A stretch of 64,000 bases of DNA from Desulfuromonadales bacterium (GTDB lineage Bacteria; Desulfobacterota; Desulfuromonadia; Geobacterales; Pseudopelobacteraceae): NCBI GenBank assembly GCA_016650295.1, contig JAENWA010000063.1, forward strand, positions 1 to 64,000. The letters run 5' to 3'. Under the pieces are notes generated by a model. That model was given only the letters and a program-made list of their open reading frames with translations. It did no database searches and had not been told where the DNA came from. The translations under genes were made by a program, and so were the position numbers. Positions 16,724 through 25,428 of the stretch are shown one piece after another; position 1 is the first letter of the stretch, and each line of letters begins with the position of its first letter.

Positions 16724-18469
16724 GTGACCAGTGTCGCCATAGTTTTCAGTCTGCTGTTTATTGCGGTAACAGCCGTCCAGGCCGCAAACGGTTGTCGTGA
16801 TTGCCACGAAAACCAATCAAAAATGAATGCCCTGGGTTACGGGCATTTCAGCGTGATTCAAAAGGAGGTGGAGGCACAGAGTCACATGCCGGCCACCTGC
16901 AATGAATGTCATCTTGGTAACCCGGCTGAAAGCGACAAAGCTGCCGCCCACAAAGGTTTGGCGCGGCTGCTGGTCGTTTCCAAAAAGGGATTGACGGCAT
17001 TTACGTCGGCTCGCGCCTATCCTCTGAAGTACGGGACGAATCAGGTGAATCGGATCTATACGGTTGTGAACAAAGACAGGAAAACGGTTAAGGATTCCTC
17101 TGTCGCAGCCATTTCGTGGCACGACAAGAGCAGCGATACCTTGAGTCAGGATTTCAACGTCATGAAAAAGACCTGTGGCGCCTGCCATGAAAAGGAGTTT
17201 GAAGAGTTCTCCCGAAGCACCATGGCAACCAACGGCAAGCAGAGCCAATACAAGGGATGGACCGACAAGAAGCGCGGTCCCCATAACTGCGGCCCCTGGT
17301 TCGATGGCAACTTTGAGACCATGCAGCAAAACACGGCACTACCCATGTCACCCGAGAGCCACCGGATCAACCAGAAGGTCTGCAACACCTGCCATGTGGG
17401 CTGTCTGGATTGCCATTTCAACCCGCAAAAGAATAATACTGCCGACCGGTCCAAAGGGGCCCACAGCTTTACAAAGACCCCGCCATCCGAGAGTTGCTAT
17501 GGCAATGGCCGGGCATCCATCTGCCATGCCGGGCCTGAAGATCGCCGTCGCGGAGCAGGATATTTTGGCGGTTCCTTCTCGTTCCCCGAAGGCAATGCGC
17601 CCGACGTACATCTGAAGGCCAAAGTCGGCTGTCTTGATTGTCATGAAAGTTCGAAAAGCAACCCGGTGATCGGGCACGCCATGGTCAAGCGTCAAGCCCG
17701 GGATTCATGTCAACGTTGTCATGCGGAAGCGGTCAGGAGTCATGCGACATCACGGCACAGGAACCATTCCTGCGAAGCCTGCCATATCCGGAATGTGGCC
17801 GGGTACCAAGGCACTTATTGGGGACCGGGCACTATAGCTGGTGCCGCAACCCCCTATTTCAAGTTTAAAGCCTATTACGGCTTCATGTCGGAACCGATCC
17901 TGATCAGGGATCAAAAAGGGCGCTGGATTCCGGTCAAACCCTTTCCCATGGCAGCCATGAACCAGAAGGCCTCTCCTTATGAGCCGGGGCTCCATTGGCG
18001 CTACCCGGCCGGTCTGCCGGACCTGCAACGAACCGACGACGCCTGGGCGTATGCAGGGCTTTTTGGCGGCATGCCGGAGAACAACAAAGCCATGCTCTGG
18101 ATCCAGATGGACAAGCTGTCGCATAAACTGGGCAAAAGCCGTTCGTGCGACTCGTGCCACGCCTCCCCTGAAGGCACCCAGCTACAGAAGGTCAGCTGGG
18201 AATACAGCGATCCGGGCGCTTTCCCATTCAACGGCAGCCACGAGGTGTTTGCCAATAATAGCGGCCTGTTTATCAGAAAGATGCAATCGGAGAAGATCGA
18301 ACTGGAGCCGGGCTATGCCCTCTCGGCGCTGGCCCCCTGGGTATATCTGAAAGACAAATGGCAGGTGCGGGGAGACTTCTCACTGCCTCCTCTTGCGGAC
18401 CGGAAAGCTTATGAGTCGGTACGGAAAGCCCCTGACTCTGCGCAAAAGTCGGGCATCATCCATCGCTGA
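16724..18469 (+). CDS. nonaheme c-type cytochrome with an extra CX8CH site
   Basis: A 581-residue exported cytochrome. The signal peptide (SVAIVFSLLFIAVTAVQA) leads straight into the first heme. Nine CxxCH motifs are visible: CRDCH, CNECH, CGACH, CNTCH, CLDCH, CLDCH, CQRCH, CEACH and CDSCH. A further sequence, CYGNGRASICH, has Cys and CysHis eight residues apart and could be a nonstandard tenth site or a lost one. GTG start with AGGAGG upstream. It is the first of three consecutive large cytochrome genes with almost no spacing (3 bp to the next ORF boundary). Confidence 0.88.
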   Translation: MTSVAIVFSLLFIAVTAVQAANGCRDCHENQSKMNALGYGHFSVIQKEVEAQSHMPATCNECHLGNPAESDKAAAHKGLARLLVVSKKGLTAFTSARAYPLKYGTNQVNRIYTVVNKDRKTVKDSSVAAISWHDKSSDTLSQDFNVMKKTCGACHEKEFEEFSRSTMATNGKQSQYKGWTDKKRGPHNCGPWFDGNFETMQQNTALPMSPESHRINQKVCNTCHVGCLDCHFNPQKNNTADRSKGAHSFTKTPPSESCYGNGRASICHAGPEDRRRGAGYFGGSFSFPEGNAPDVHLKAKVGCLDCHESSKSNPVIGHAMVKRQARDSCQRCHAEAVRSHATSRHRNHSCEACHIRNVAGYQGTYWGPGTIAGAATPYFKFKAYYGFMSEPILIRDQKGRWIPVKPFPMAAMNQKASPYEPGLHWRYPAGLPDLQRTDDAWAYAGLFGGMPENNKAMLWIQMDKLSHKLGKSRSCDSCHASPEGTQLQKVSWEYSDPGAFPFNGSHEVFANNSGLFIRKMQSEKIELEPGYALSALAPWVYLKDKWQVRGDFSLPPLADRKAYESVRKAPDSAQKSGIIHR

Positions 18470-18505
18470 TCGGTGCCCAGGCCAGGACTATTTCGCTGGA
18501 GACGT

Positions 18506-20365
18506 ATGAAAATAAGCTCCTTCAACCTGATAACTACGGCGGTCTGTCTCTTTTTGGGATTGGCAGCATTCTGTCTTGAAAGTTGCTCGCGTGTCCCTTC
18601 CCGGTCGGGCTGCATATCGTGCCATAATGCCCTTGAAGCTGCTTCGGTGAACCACCCCTCTTGCAGTGCCTGCCACGGCGGCAATGAGAATGCGACCGAC
18701 AAGTCCGTGGCCCATTCCGGCATGCATGGTCCGGCCAATCCATCCGAGCCCGCAGTCTGGGACGAGAGCTGCGGCCGCTGTCACCGTTATCAGCTGGAGC
18801 GGGTCGGATCGACGATCATGCAGACCAATGCCGGCATGATTCGCAACATCCAGCTGACCTGGGAGGGGGAGGATGGCAACCGGTACACCACGCATGGCGA
18901 AAAGCAGTTCGATGCTGACGGCCAGCAGTTTTCGCCCAAACCGGTGGAAGAGCTGGACAACCTCTCCGGAGAACTGTACCGCAAGTTCTGTTCCCGCTGC
19001 CACATCGGCTCCGGCAATGCGGGATCCTATGGCGCCACCCATGCCTCCGGCTGCGCGGCCTGTCATTTCCCCTGGAACAATGAAGGTGTTTATACCGGCA
19101 GCGATGCAACCATGAAGGGCCGGGCCGGCCACTCCGCCAGCCATGCCATGACGGCCCTGCCCGATACCCAAGTCTGCGCGCGCTGCCATAACCGCAGCGG
19201 CCGGATCGCATTATCCTACCAGGGATTGAATGACGGCAACAACGGTCTGGTCCCCACCTCCGGCGGAGAAGGCGGGCCGCTGATGACCAGCGGCGCCCGC
19301 AACCTGACTCACATCACACCCGACGTGCACTTTGCGGCCGGGATGGAGTGCATCGACTGCCACACCTCGCGGGACGTGATGGGGGACGGCTTCGCCTATC
19401 GCACCATGTACCTGCAGACCGAGATCGCCTGTGAAGACTGCCACGGCACGGCCCGCGAGCTCCCGCGCTATCGCGAGATCATCCGCGAAAACGACGAGGC
19501 CCTGCGGGAGTCGCGCAATTACAAGCTGCCGGTGACCTCCGGCATGAATATGATCCGGACCGTCAAGGGGCGCAGTTACTCCAATGTTTTCTACCGCGAC
19601 AATGCGGTCTGGGTGGCCGGCAAAAAGAGCGGTAAACTGCACAGGAGCAAGGTCATCACCGGCACGCCGGAACATGATCTTGCCGGACACGAGCGGCTTG
19701 AATGCTACAGCTGCCATTCCCGCGCCGTACCGCAATGCTACGGCTGCCATACCACCTATGACAAGCGGCGGAGCGGCCGTGATTTCATCAAGGGGGCCGA
19801 TACGCCCGGCTCATTCAGCGAGAGCGAGGATTATCGGATGCTCTACCCATTTCCGCTGGCGCTCAACCAGCGGGGGCGCATCTCGCCCGTGACCCCCGGT
19901 TGCCAGACGTTTGTAAGCGTGACAGAGCCGGATGGCAGCCGCTCAAAGACAGAATATGTCTCAATGTTTAAAGGCAGGCAGCAGCTGCGCTTCGCGCCGT
20001 TCTACTCCCACAACACGGGCAAAAAGGCTGTCGGATGCGCCGAATGTCACGGCAACCCGGCCTTTCTCGGCTTCGGCCAGCATGTGGTGGAACGGGAAGG
20101 CATCAAGGGGACCCTGATCTGTGAACGCTCCGACAGCAAGCCGCTGGATGGTTTTCTGACGCTGGACAAGGGGCGGGTTAAGGCCTATTCCGCGATTACC
20201 CGCGAGAATGCCCGCCCGCTGAACGGCGCGGAGGTGAAGAAGACACTGAAGGTCAATCTCTGTCTTCCCTGCCATGACAAACCGAAAGACCCGATCTACC
20301 GGAAAGGACTCGATTATCGTGCGCTTGATGATGATCTTCATCGCCGTTTATTATCTGACCGCTAG
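18506..20365 (+). CDS. dodecaheme c-type cytochrome, probable lipoprotein
   Basis: A 619-residue exported cytochrome with twelve CxxCH motifs: CISCH, CSACH, CGRCH, CSRCH, CAACH, CARCH, CIDCH, CEDCH, CYSCH, CYGCH, CAECH and CLPCH. The N-terminus has a hydrophobic signal ending FCLESC, which would serve as a lipobox (L-E-S-C), so a lipid anchor is likely. I chose Met at 18506, preceded by GGAG; the track start adds 11 residues upstream of the signal. The gene overlaps the next cytochrome gene by about 38 bp, which implies coupled translation. It is probably part of a multi-cytochrome complex with its neighbours. Confidence 0.87.
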   Translation: MKISSFNLITTAVCLFLGLAAFCLESCSRVPSRSGCISCHNALEAASVNHPSCSACHGGNENATDKSVAHSGMHGPANPSEPAVWDESCGRCHRYQLERVGSTIMQTNAGMIRNIQLTWEGEDGNRYTTHGEKQFDADGQQFSPKPVEELDNLSGELYRKFCSRCHIGSGNAGSYGATHASGCAACHFPWNNEGVYTGSDATMKGRAGHSASHAMTALPDTQVCARCHNRSGRIALSYQGLNDGNNGLVPTSGGEGGPLMTSGARNLTHITPDVHFAAGMECIDCHTSRDVMGDGFAYRTMYLQTEIACEDCHGTARELPRYREIIRENDEALRESRNYKLPVTSGMNMIRTVKGRSYSNVFYRDNAVWVAGKKSGKLHRSKVITGTPEHDLAGHERLECYSCHSRAVPQCYGCHTTYDKRRSGRDFIKGADTPGSFSESEDYRMLYPFPLALNQRGRISPVTPGCQTFVSVTEPDGSRSKTEYVSMFKGRQQLRFAPFYSHNTGKKAVGCAECHGNPAFLGFGQHVVEREGIKGTLICERSDSKPLDGFLTLDKGRVKAYSAITRENARPLNGAEVKKTLKVNLCLPCHDKPKDPIYRKGLDYRALDDDLHRRLLSDR

Positions 20366-21503
20366 TATTCCTGCGTTGGCAGTTCACGGCGGATCGATCT
20401 GTGTCTCGTGCCATCGCAGCGATACAGCCCGTCTCGACTCGTCCGGCGGCTGCGTGGTATGTCATCGGGAGCACGAGCGGATCTTCGGGTATGCCATGGG
20501 GAAGCGGGACGGCGAAAAACAGTTTGCCCAGCGCAGCTACGGGCGCTTTGATTCCGACTTCTGGGAGAAAAACTGCGATTCCTGCCATCTGCAGGGGTGC
20601 AGCGACTGTCACGGCGCTGTCGGAAACATACGTAAACCGACGGTGGCAGACTGCCAGAAATGTCACACAGGCTACTACACCGGCTGGGACTACTCCGGCC
20701 GCGCTCCCCGTGAAGACAACCTGCGCTACCAGCGGGGCCTGGCCGTCAACGGCGAGACCTTTCTGAAGATGCTGCCGGATGTGCACTACCGGGCCGGGAT
20801 GACCTGCGGGGCCTGCCATTCCATGAGCAGCCTGAAGGACGGACAGAAGGCTTCCAAAGGCTGCCGCGACTGTCACCAACCGAGCATGAAACCGGTCGAA
20901 CACCGCATTGCTGCACATCTGGAGCGGTTGGAGTGCTACGCCTGCCACTCGGCCTGGGCGGCCCAGGAGTACGGCACCTTCTTCCTCCGTTTTCGCGACC
21001 AACGGATGAAGGAGGATTTTGACCTCAAGGCAGGATCAAGCGCAGAATACCTGCGCAGCAGCTACCTTAAAAAGCAGGACGCACCGCCCCTGGGAATCAA
21101 CAACCGGGGCCTGGTCAGCCCGATCCGCCCCATGTTCATAGCCTATTACACGGATATCATGTCGGCCCGCAACAACGGCCCTGAAAACACCCTGCTGGCG
21201 ACCGAATGGCGGGCCTGGTTCCCGCATACGGTTCAGCGGGGCTGTGTAACCTGCGAAGGGTGTCACGACAACCCGGCCCGTTTTCTGCTGGAGCCGGAAT
21301 CCCGGCGGATATACAATCTCACCAAGGACGGCATGGGCCTGGAGTCGTTCTGGCTTCAGAAAGGACAGCGGGTAAGCAACGGCAGTTTCATGGACGCCGC
21401 CCGCTACCTGCGCATGAGCAGCAAAAGCCCGGCCTATACAAAGGCGTACATCGAAAAATGGAAAACATTCCTCAATCACGTCGAAAATTCATCACGACCC
21501 TAG
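20328..21503 (+). CDS. nonaheme c-type cytochrome
   Basis: About 391 residues, nine CxxCH motifs: CVSCH, CVVCH, CDSCH, CSDCH, CQKCH, CGACH, CRDCH, CYACH and CEGCH. The signal peptide is MMIFIAVYYLTASIPALA. The start is placed at the first of two adjacent Met codons; a GTG three codons earlier is also possible, and the longer track ORF is not needed. It overlaps the dodecaheme gene at its 5' end and the Rieske gene at its 3' end (46 bp). Such overlaps suggest the 12-heme, 9-heme and Rieske proteins are made in step and act together. Confidence 0.87.
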   Translation: MMIFIAVYYLTASIPALAVHGGSICVSCHRSDTARLDSSGGCVVCHREHERIFGYAMGKRDGEKQFAQRSYGRFDSDFWEKNCDSCHLQGCSDCHGAVGNIRKPTVADCQKCHTGYYTGWDYSGRAPREDNLRYQRGLAVNGETFLKMLPDVHYRAGMTCGACHSMSSLKDGQKASKGCRDCHQPSMKPVEHRIAAHLERLECYACHSAWAAQEYGTFFLRFRDQRMKEDFDLKAGSSAEYLRSSYLKKQDAPPLGINNRGLVSPIRPMFIAYYTDIMSARNNGPENTLLATEWRAWFPHTVQRGCVTCEGCHDNPARFLLEPESRRIYNLTKDGMGLESFWLQKGQRVSNGSFMDAARYLRMSSKSPAYTKAYIEKWKTFLNHVENSSRP

Positions 21504-21856
21504 CCCTGCTGCTCGGTTCCGGCGGGCTGCTCTGGCGTTATCTGACCCCGACCGTCGCACGGCGGCGGCAGGTTGTCGCACGGGCGCCCAGGGCGGATGT
21601 GCCGGTTGAGGGCGCCCTGATCTTCCGTCAGGAGCGGGTGGCGCTGCTGCGGGAAGGGGATGTGATCCATGCCCTGGGCCTGGTCTGCACGCATCTGGGC
21701 TGCACCGTGACGGTCACCGGCAGCGGACTCTCCTGCCCCTGTCACGGCAGCCGTTTCGACCGGCAGGGGAGGGTGCTGAAAGGGCCGGCGGACCGGCCGT
21801 TGAGCAGGTTGAAGGTGGAAGAAATGGATGGGGTGGTTGAGGTGCTGGATGGGTGA
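21458..21856 (+). CDS. Rieske [2Fe-2S] protein
   Basis: A 132-residue membrane-anchored Rieske protein. The N-terminus (PQSRRKFITTLALLLGSGG) has two Arg before a hydrophobic helix, fitting Tat-dependent export with an uncleaved anchor. The cluster ligands are plain: CTHLGC and SCPCHGSRFD (Cys-His pairs with the bracing disulfide Cys). It would take an electron from menaquinol in a bc-type complex. The track ORF begins 84 codons earlier in the wrong frame relative to the cytochrome; the true start at 21458 lies inside the 3' end of the nonaheme gene. The matching cytochrome b genes lie 0.9 kb downstream. Confidence 0.92.
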   Translation: MENIPQSRRKFITTLALLLGSGGLLWRYLTPTVARRRQVVARAPRADVPVEGALIFRQERVALLREGDVIHALGLVCTHLGCTVTVTGSGLSCPCHGSRFDRQGRVLKGPADRPLSRLKVEEMDGVVEVLDG

Positions 21857-21999
21857 GATTGTTTCGATTTTTGATGGCTGCATGCTTGCCTGTCTGTGGA
21901 TTGGAGGCAAACTCCGACGTTAACCAACCCGGCACGGACTTGAGCTGCGTCCGTTTCAATGATTTCAGTTGAATTTGTGTTAGTTGCGCAAGTAACGGT

Positions 22000-22413
22000 C
22001 TATTTGGATTCCAGGTTTTTGTGGCATATCAAGCAAAGCTCGTCCCCCTCGCGAATGAGGTGAGGAGATGGTTTGGTGAGATTATGACAGGATAAGCAGG
22101 TGATTTTGCCCTCTTCGAGAAAACAGCCCGCGCGTTCGATTATACTCACTGAGGCATAATCCTTCTCCTTGCCGATGGGCGGATAACGGTGCATAAGTGA
22201 ATGGGTCTTGCTGTAGAGGCAGTTATCACCAGTGCAGATGGTGACCGGTTTTCCCATTTTGACATTATGGCACTTGAGGCAATCCTGCATCCTGAGTAAA
22301 TCGGCCGCTTCCTTCTGATGGTACGGGTTGTTTCCGCAGAGACTGAGCATGGCGCCGCTTGCCAAGACAGTGATGATGAGTTGCAACTTATTTATTTTAC
22401 TCAATATTATCAC
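22000..22413 (-). CDS. triheme cytochrome, probable lipoprotein, on the opposite strand
   Basis: A 137-residue protein with three CxxCH motifs (CLKCH, CLSCH, CLICH) in the c3/c7-like doubled-heme style. The N-terminal hydrophobic stretch ends AMLSLCGNN, a possible lipobox. A TTG codon at the fourth position with GAGGGTG upstream is an alternative start. The gene is inverted between the Rieske gene and the cytochrome b gene, so it splits what would otherwise be one bc-complex operon. It may have its own regulation. Confidence 0.8.
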   Translation of the reverse strand: MIILSKINKLQLIITVLASGAMLSLCGNNPYHQKEAADLLRMQDCLKCHNVKMGKPVTICTGDNCLYSKTHSLMHRYPPIGKEKDYASVSIIERAGCFLEEGKITCLSCHNLTKPSPHLIREGDELCLICHKNLESK

Positions 22414-22717
22414 CCTCTATCTAAGTGGTACCATATCCTTTTCTCTTAGAATTACTGGGACCATCTTATTTAATTCCTGACCCTCCTGAGACGTTGAACC
22501 CAATTCCTGTACAAACCAGCCTTATGTCTTAAAACCTCAGCGCCTCACAGCAGATTACTCAACCAGCCACGGCTGACTTAATCAATTTATATCACGATTT
22601 CGCCAATAAGCCAGAATACATGTATGAAAATAAACTACTGCCCTGTAGCGGGGCGAAAAGTCAGCTGGATTTCTGAACCCAACAGGTATAGATATATCAA
22701 TATGTCTATCTCCAGGT
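22414..22717. other. intergenic stretch between divergent genes
   Basis: About 300 bases between the inverted triheme gene and the cytochrome b gene. It must hold promoters for both, but no clear -35/-10 pairs were found. A small palindrome (gatatatcaatatgtctatc) lies close to the cytochrome b start. Confidence 0.4.
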
Positions 22718-23350
22718 ATGTTCATCGTCATGATCACTGACTTCCTTAAACATCTCTTTCCCCGCGTGGTGCTGGAGAAAAACCTGCGCTTCAGCTACAC
22801 CTTCTGTCTGGGTGGACTGGCATTTACCGCCTTTCTGCTGCTGCTGGCCAGCGGTATGCTGCTGCTGGTCTATTACCAGCCGACACCGGAGCGGGCCTTC
22901 AATTCGGTCCTCTTTCTGGAATCAGCTGTGTGGGGAGGCAAGTACCTGCGCAGCCTGCATCGCCTGACATCCCACGTCCTGCTTATCCTGATCATGCTGC
23001 ATACCCTGCGGGTGACCCTGACCGGCGCCTGGCAGCGTCCCCGGCAGCTTAACTGGGTAATCGGCTGCCTGCTGCTTTTTCTGGCCGTGTTCGAGGCCTA
23101 TACCGGATACCTGCTGCCCCGCGATCAGCTGGCCTACTGGGCGACCCAGACCGGCATGGAACTGTTGGCCGCGGCCCCGTTCGGCAACTTCCTGCGCTCG
23201 CTGCTGGTGCCGGACGGAGTCGGCCAGCCGCTGTCGCTGCTCCGCTTTTATGCCCTCCACATCGCCATGATTCCGCTGACTGTGCTGTCATTGTCGTTCC
23301 TGCACTTCTATCGGGTCAGAAAGAACAAGGGAGTTCTGCCGTATCTATGA
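22718..23350 (+). CDS. cytochrome b, N-terminal (b6-like) subunit
   Basis: A 210-residue membrane protein with four to five hydrophobic helices. Residues around 85-100 (LHRLTSHVLLILIMLHTLR) and around 185-200 (LHIAMIPLTVLSLSFLHFYR) give two His pairs spaced as heme-b ligands in the b6 half of cytochrome bc complexes. The loop KYLRSLHR and the ending RKNKGVLPYL fit the family. It overlaps the next gene by four bases (ATGA). With the Rieske protein and the tetraheme cytochrome it should form a menaquinol:cytochrome c oxidoreductase. Confidence 0.9.
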   Translation: MFIVMITDFLKHLFPRVVLEKNLRFSYTFCLGGLAFTAFLLLLASGMLLLVYYQPTPERAFNSVLFLESAVWGGKYLRSLHRLTSHVLLILIMLHTLRVTLTGAWQRPRQLNWVIGCLLLFLAVFEAYTGYLLPRDQLAYWATQTGMELLAAAPFGNFLRSLLVPDGVGQPLSLLRFYALHIAMIPLTVLSLSFLHFYRVRKNKGVLPYL

Positions 23351-23757
23351 AAAACGGATTCGTAAAAAGCTCACCGCATTTTTTCCGGCTCATAACCCGT
23401 TCCATGTACGCGCTGGTTGCGATTCTGCTGGTGCTTGCAACAGTCATCACCGCCCCGCTCCAGGAACAGGCCAATCCTGCCCTCACGCCAAATCCGGCCA
23501 AGTCGGCCTGGTTTCTGCTCTGGGTCCAGGAACTGGTCAGCTGGTCCCGCCTCATGATCTATCCGGTCATGCTGCTGGGCTGCCTTTTTCTGCTGCTCCC
23601 CTGGCTGCCTGGCTCCGGTCGCATGCACCGGGCCAGCTGGTTTCCGCGCGAGCAGCGGGTCGTTTCAGCAGTTACCATCATTCTAACCGCCGGCATCCTG
23701 GTACTTACCGTCATAGCTCTGTTTTTCAGGGGTTCCAATTGGTCTCTGCTGTCCTGA
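23347..23757 (+). CDS. cytochrome b, C-terminal (subunit IV-like) subunit
   Basis: A 136-residue membrane protein with three hydrophobic helices. The segment NPAKSAWFLLWVQELVSWSR corresponds to the region of cytochrome b/subunit IV that follows the quinol-site loop (NPxKxPWYFLxLQEL in relatives). It is split from the b6 half, as in b6f-type and many Geobacter complexes. The preceding gene overlaps it by ATGA and the next starts inside its 3' end, so all three are translationally linked. Confidence 0.88.
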   Translation: MKNGFVKSSPHFFRLITRSMYALVAILLVLATVITAPLQEQANPALTPNPAKSAWFLLWVQELVSWSRLMIYPVMLLGCLFLLLPWLPGSGRMHRASWFPREQRVVSAVTIILTAGILVLTVIALFFRGSNWSLLS

Positions 23758-24536
23758 TCATCGCACTGCTGCTGGTCTCCCTTCCCGCCTGGGGGGAGCA
23801 GCCCCGGCAGATGTGCCAGGTTTGCCATCCCGTCCATTATGCGGAGCGCGGCGGATGCCCGGACTGCCATCGGGGCAATCCATCGTCAGACCGCAAAAAC
23901 ATTGCTCACGCAGGGCTGATCCCAGGAAAATACACATACTTTGCCCTCGGTGACCAGCCGCACGTCAAAAACGGCAATCGCCTGATTGATCAGTACGCCT
24001 GTCGGCGCTGTCATGTCATTGATGGGCGCGGGAACCGTCTTGCCGTAAGTCTTGACGTGGCGGCAGCTGGTAAGACACCGGTCGAACTGGCCGGGTCCAT
24101 CCGGAGGCCGGCGGAATTCATGCCGGATTTCGGCATGGATGAGGCACGAATAACGTACCTTCTCAATGCGCTCCTGGCTGGTTCGCACAGACACACGACG
24201 GATGGAGGCGGCCCGGTGGCCGTGCATTTCGACACCGCCCGTAAAAAGAGCGATGTTTTCTCCATCAAGTGCGGTTCCTGTCACCGCCTGCTGAGCGAGA
24301 AGCGGGGAGCATTGGGAAAGGGAAACATCGGCCCAAACCTGTCCGGACTTCTTTCAAACTATTATCCGAAGACATTCAGGAATAGTGAGGCCTGGACAGT
24401 GCGAAGACTCAAGAGTTGGCTGGATAACCCCCGGACAATCAAAACAGGAGCAAGGATGCGGCCGGTTATCCTGACGGGGCAGGAATTTAGCGAGTTGGTG
24501 GATATTCTGAAGGTGGAGCATGCTGAAGAAATATAA
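23739..24536 (+). CDS. tetraheme c-type cytochrome of the bc-type complex
   Basis: A 265-residue exported cytochrome with four CxxCH motifs: CQVCH, CPDCH, CRRCH and CGSCH. The first two lie just after the signal peptide (SAVLIIALLLVSLPAWG). The last part (IGPNLSGLL ... WLDNPRTIKTGARMRP) looks like a mono-heme cytochrome c domain with a Met ligand. The start is TTG with AGGGG upstream and lies 19 bp inside the preceding gene. It would be the electron acceptor from the Rieske protein in place of cytochrome c1. A bidirectional terminator follows. Confidence 0.88.
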   Translation: MVSAVLIIALLLVSLPAWGEQPRQMCQVCHPVHYAERGGCPDCHRGNPSSDRKNIAHAGLIPGKYTYFALGDQPHVKNGNRLIDQYACRRCHVIDGRGNRLAVSLDVAAAGKTPVELAGSIRRPAEFMPDFGMDEARITYLLNALLAGSHRHTTDGGGPVAVHFDTARKKSDVFSIKCGSCHRLLSEKRGALGKGNIGPNLSGLLSNYYPKTFRNSEAWTVRRLKSWLDNPRTIKTGARMRPVILTGQEFSELVDILKVEHAEEI

Positions 24537-24540
24537 ACGA

Positions 24541-24571
24541 AAAAGAGCGACCAATGCCGGTCGCCCTTTTT
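24541..24571. terminator. bidirectional terminator between the bc-type operon and proC
   Basis: AGCGACC and GGTCGCC pair around a short loop, with TTTTT on the plus side and the complementary T-rich run on the minus side. It serves the tetraheme gene ending at 24536 and the convergent proC ending at 24595. Confidence 0.85.
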
Positions 24572-24594
24572 CGCTGCTTAAATAAAGGCAGGTA

Positions 24595-25407
24595 TTATTT
24601 CCCGGCCAGCTCTTTCGATCTCACTGTTGCCGCTTCAACGGCATCCATGATGGTTCCGCGGAAACAGCCGTTTTCCAGGACGTGCAGCCCGGCGATGGTC
24701 GTGCCGCCGGGGGAGGTGACCTTTTCGCGCAACTGGGCCGGATGCTCTCCGGTTTCCGCCAGCATGCGGGCCGCCCCCAGCACCGTCTGCACGGCCAGTT
24801 TGGCGGAGACGTCCCGTGACAGTCCGTTTTTGACCCCGGCATCGGAAAGCGCCTCGATAAAGGTAAAGACATAGGCCGGGCCGCTGCCGGAAAGCCCGGT
24901 CACGGCATCCATCTGTTTTTCATCCACCCGCACCACCAGGCCGGTCCTGGCAAAGATTGCCTCCACCCGGTCGAGATCCCCGGCGGTTGCGCAGCTGCCG
25001 GAACAGATAGCGGTTGCGCCCGCTCCAACCAGGGCGGGTGTGTTGGGCATGACCCGCACGACCCGTGCGCCGCTGCCCAGGGCCTCTTCGATGGAAGCGG
25101 AACGGACACCGGCCATGATCGAAACAATCAGCTTATCGGGCGTTACGATCTGTTTGATGCCTGACAATACAGCGGCGGACTGCTGCGGTTTGACCGACAG
25201 GATGACAACGTCTCCCCAGGCGGCGGTATCGGCGGCGCTTTCCAGCACCTGTGCGTTCGGGTAGCTCCTGGTCAGGTAGTCACGGCGTTCGGCCGATATT
25301 TCGGCAATCATCAGTTCAGCGGCGGTATCCTCGCGGATCAGCCCCCGGATGATTGCCTCGGCCATGTTGCCGCCACCCAGAAAGGCGATGCGTTTGCTGT
25401 CAGTCAT
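24595..25407 (-). CDS. proC: pyrroline-5-carboxylate reductase
   Basis: A 270-residue cytoplasmic enzyme that makes proline from pyrroline-5-carboxylate with NAD(P)H. The N-terminal Rossmann motif is RIAFLGGGNMAEAIIRGLI. The C-terminal dimer domain has the signature SGSGPAYVFTFIEALSDAG and ends with TSPGGTTIAGL. Length is standard for the family. It is preceded by AGGAGG-like bases and follows the EamA-type gene's promoter side by 21 bp, so it lies last in a short minus-strand unit with the EamA and hpnK genes. Confidence 0.97.
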   Translation of the reverse strand: MTDSKRIAFLGGGNMAEAIIRGLIREDTAAELMIAEISAERRDYLTRSYPNAQVLESAADTAAWGDVVILSVKPQQSAAVLSGIKQIVTPDKLIVSIMAGVRSASIEEALGSGARVVRVMPNTPALVGAGATAICSGSCATAGDLDRVEAIFARTGLVVRVDEKQMDAVTGLSGSGPAYVFTFIEALSDAGVKNGLSRDVSAKLAVQTVLGAARMLAETGEHPAQLREKVTSPGGTTIAGLHVLENGCFRGTIMDAVEAATVRSKELAGK

Positions 25408-25428
25408 GGTGCAATTCCTCCTAGAATC

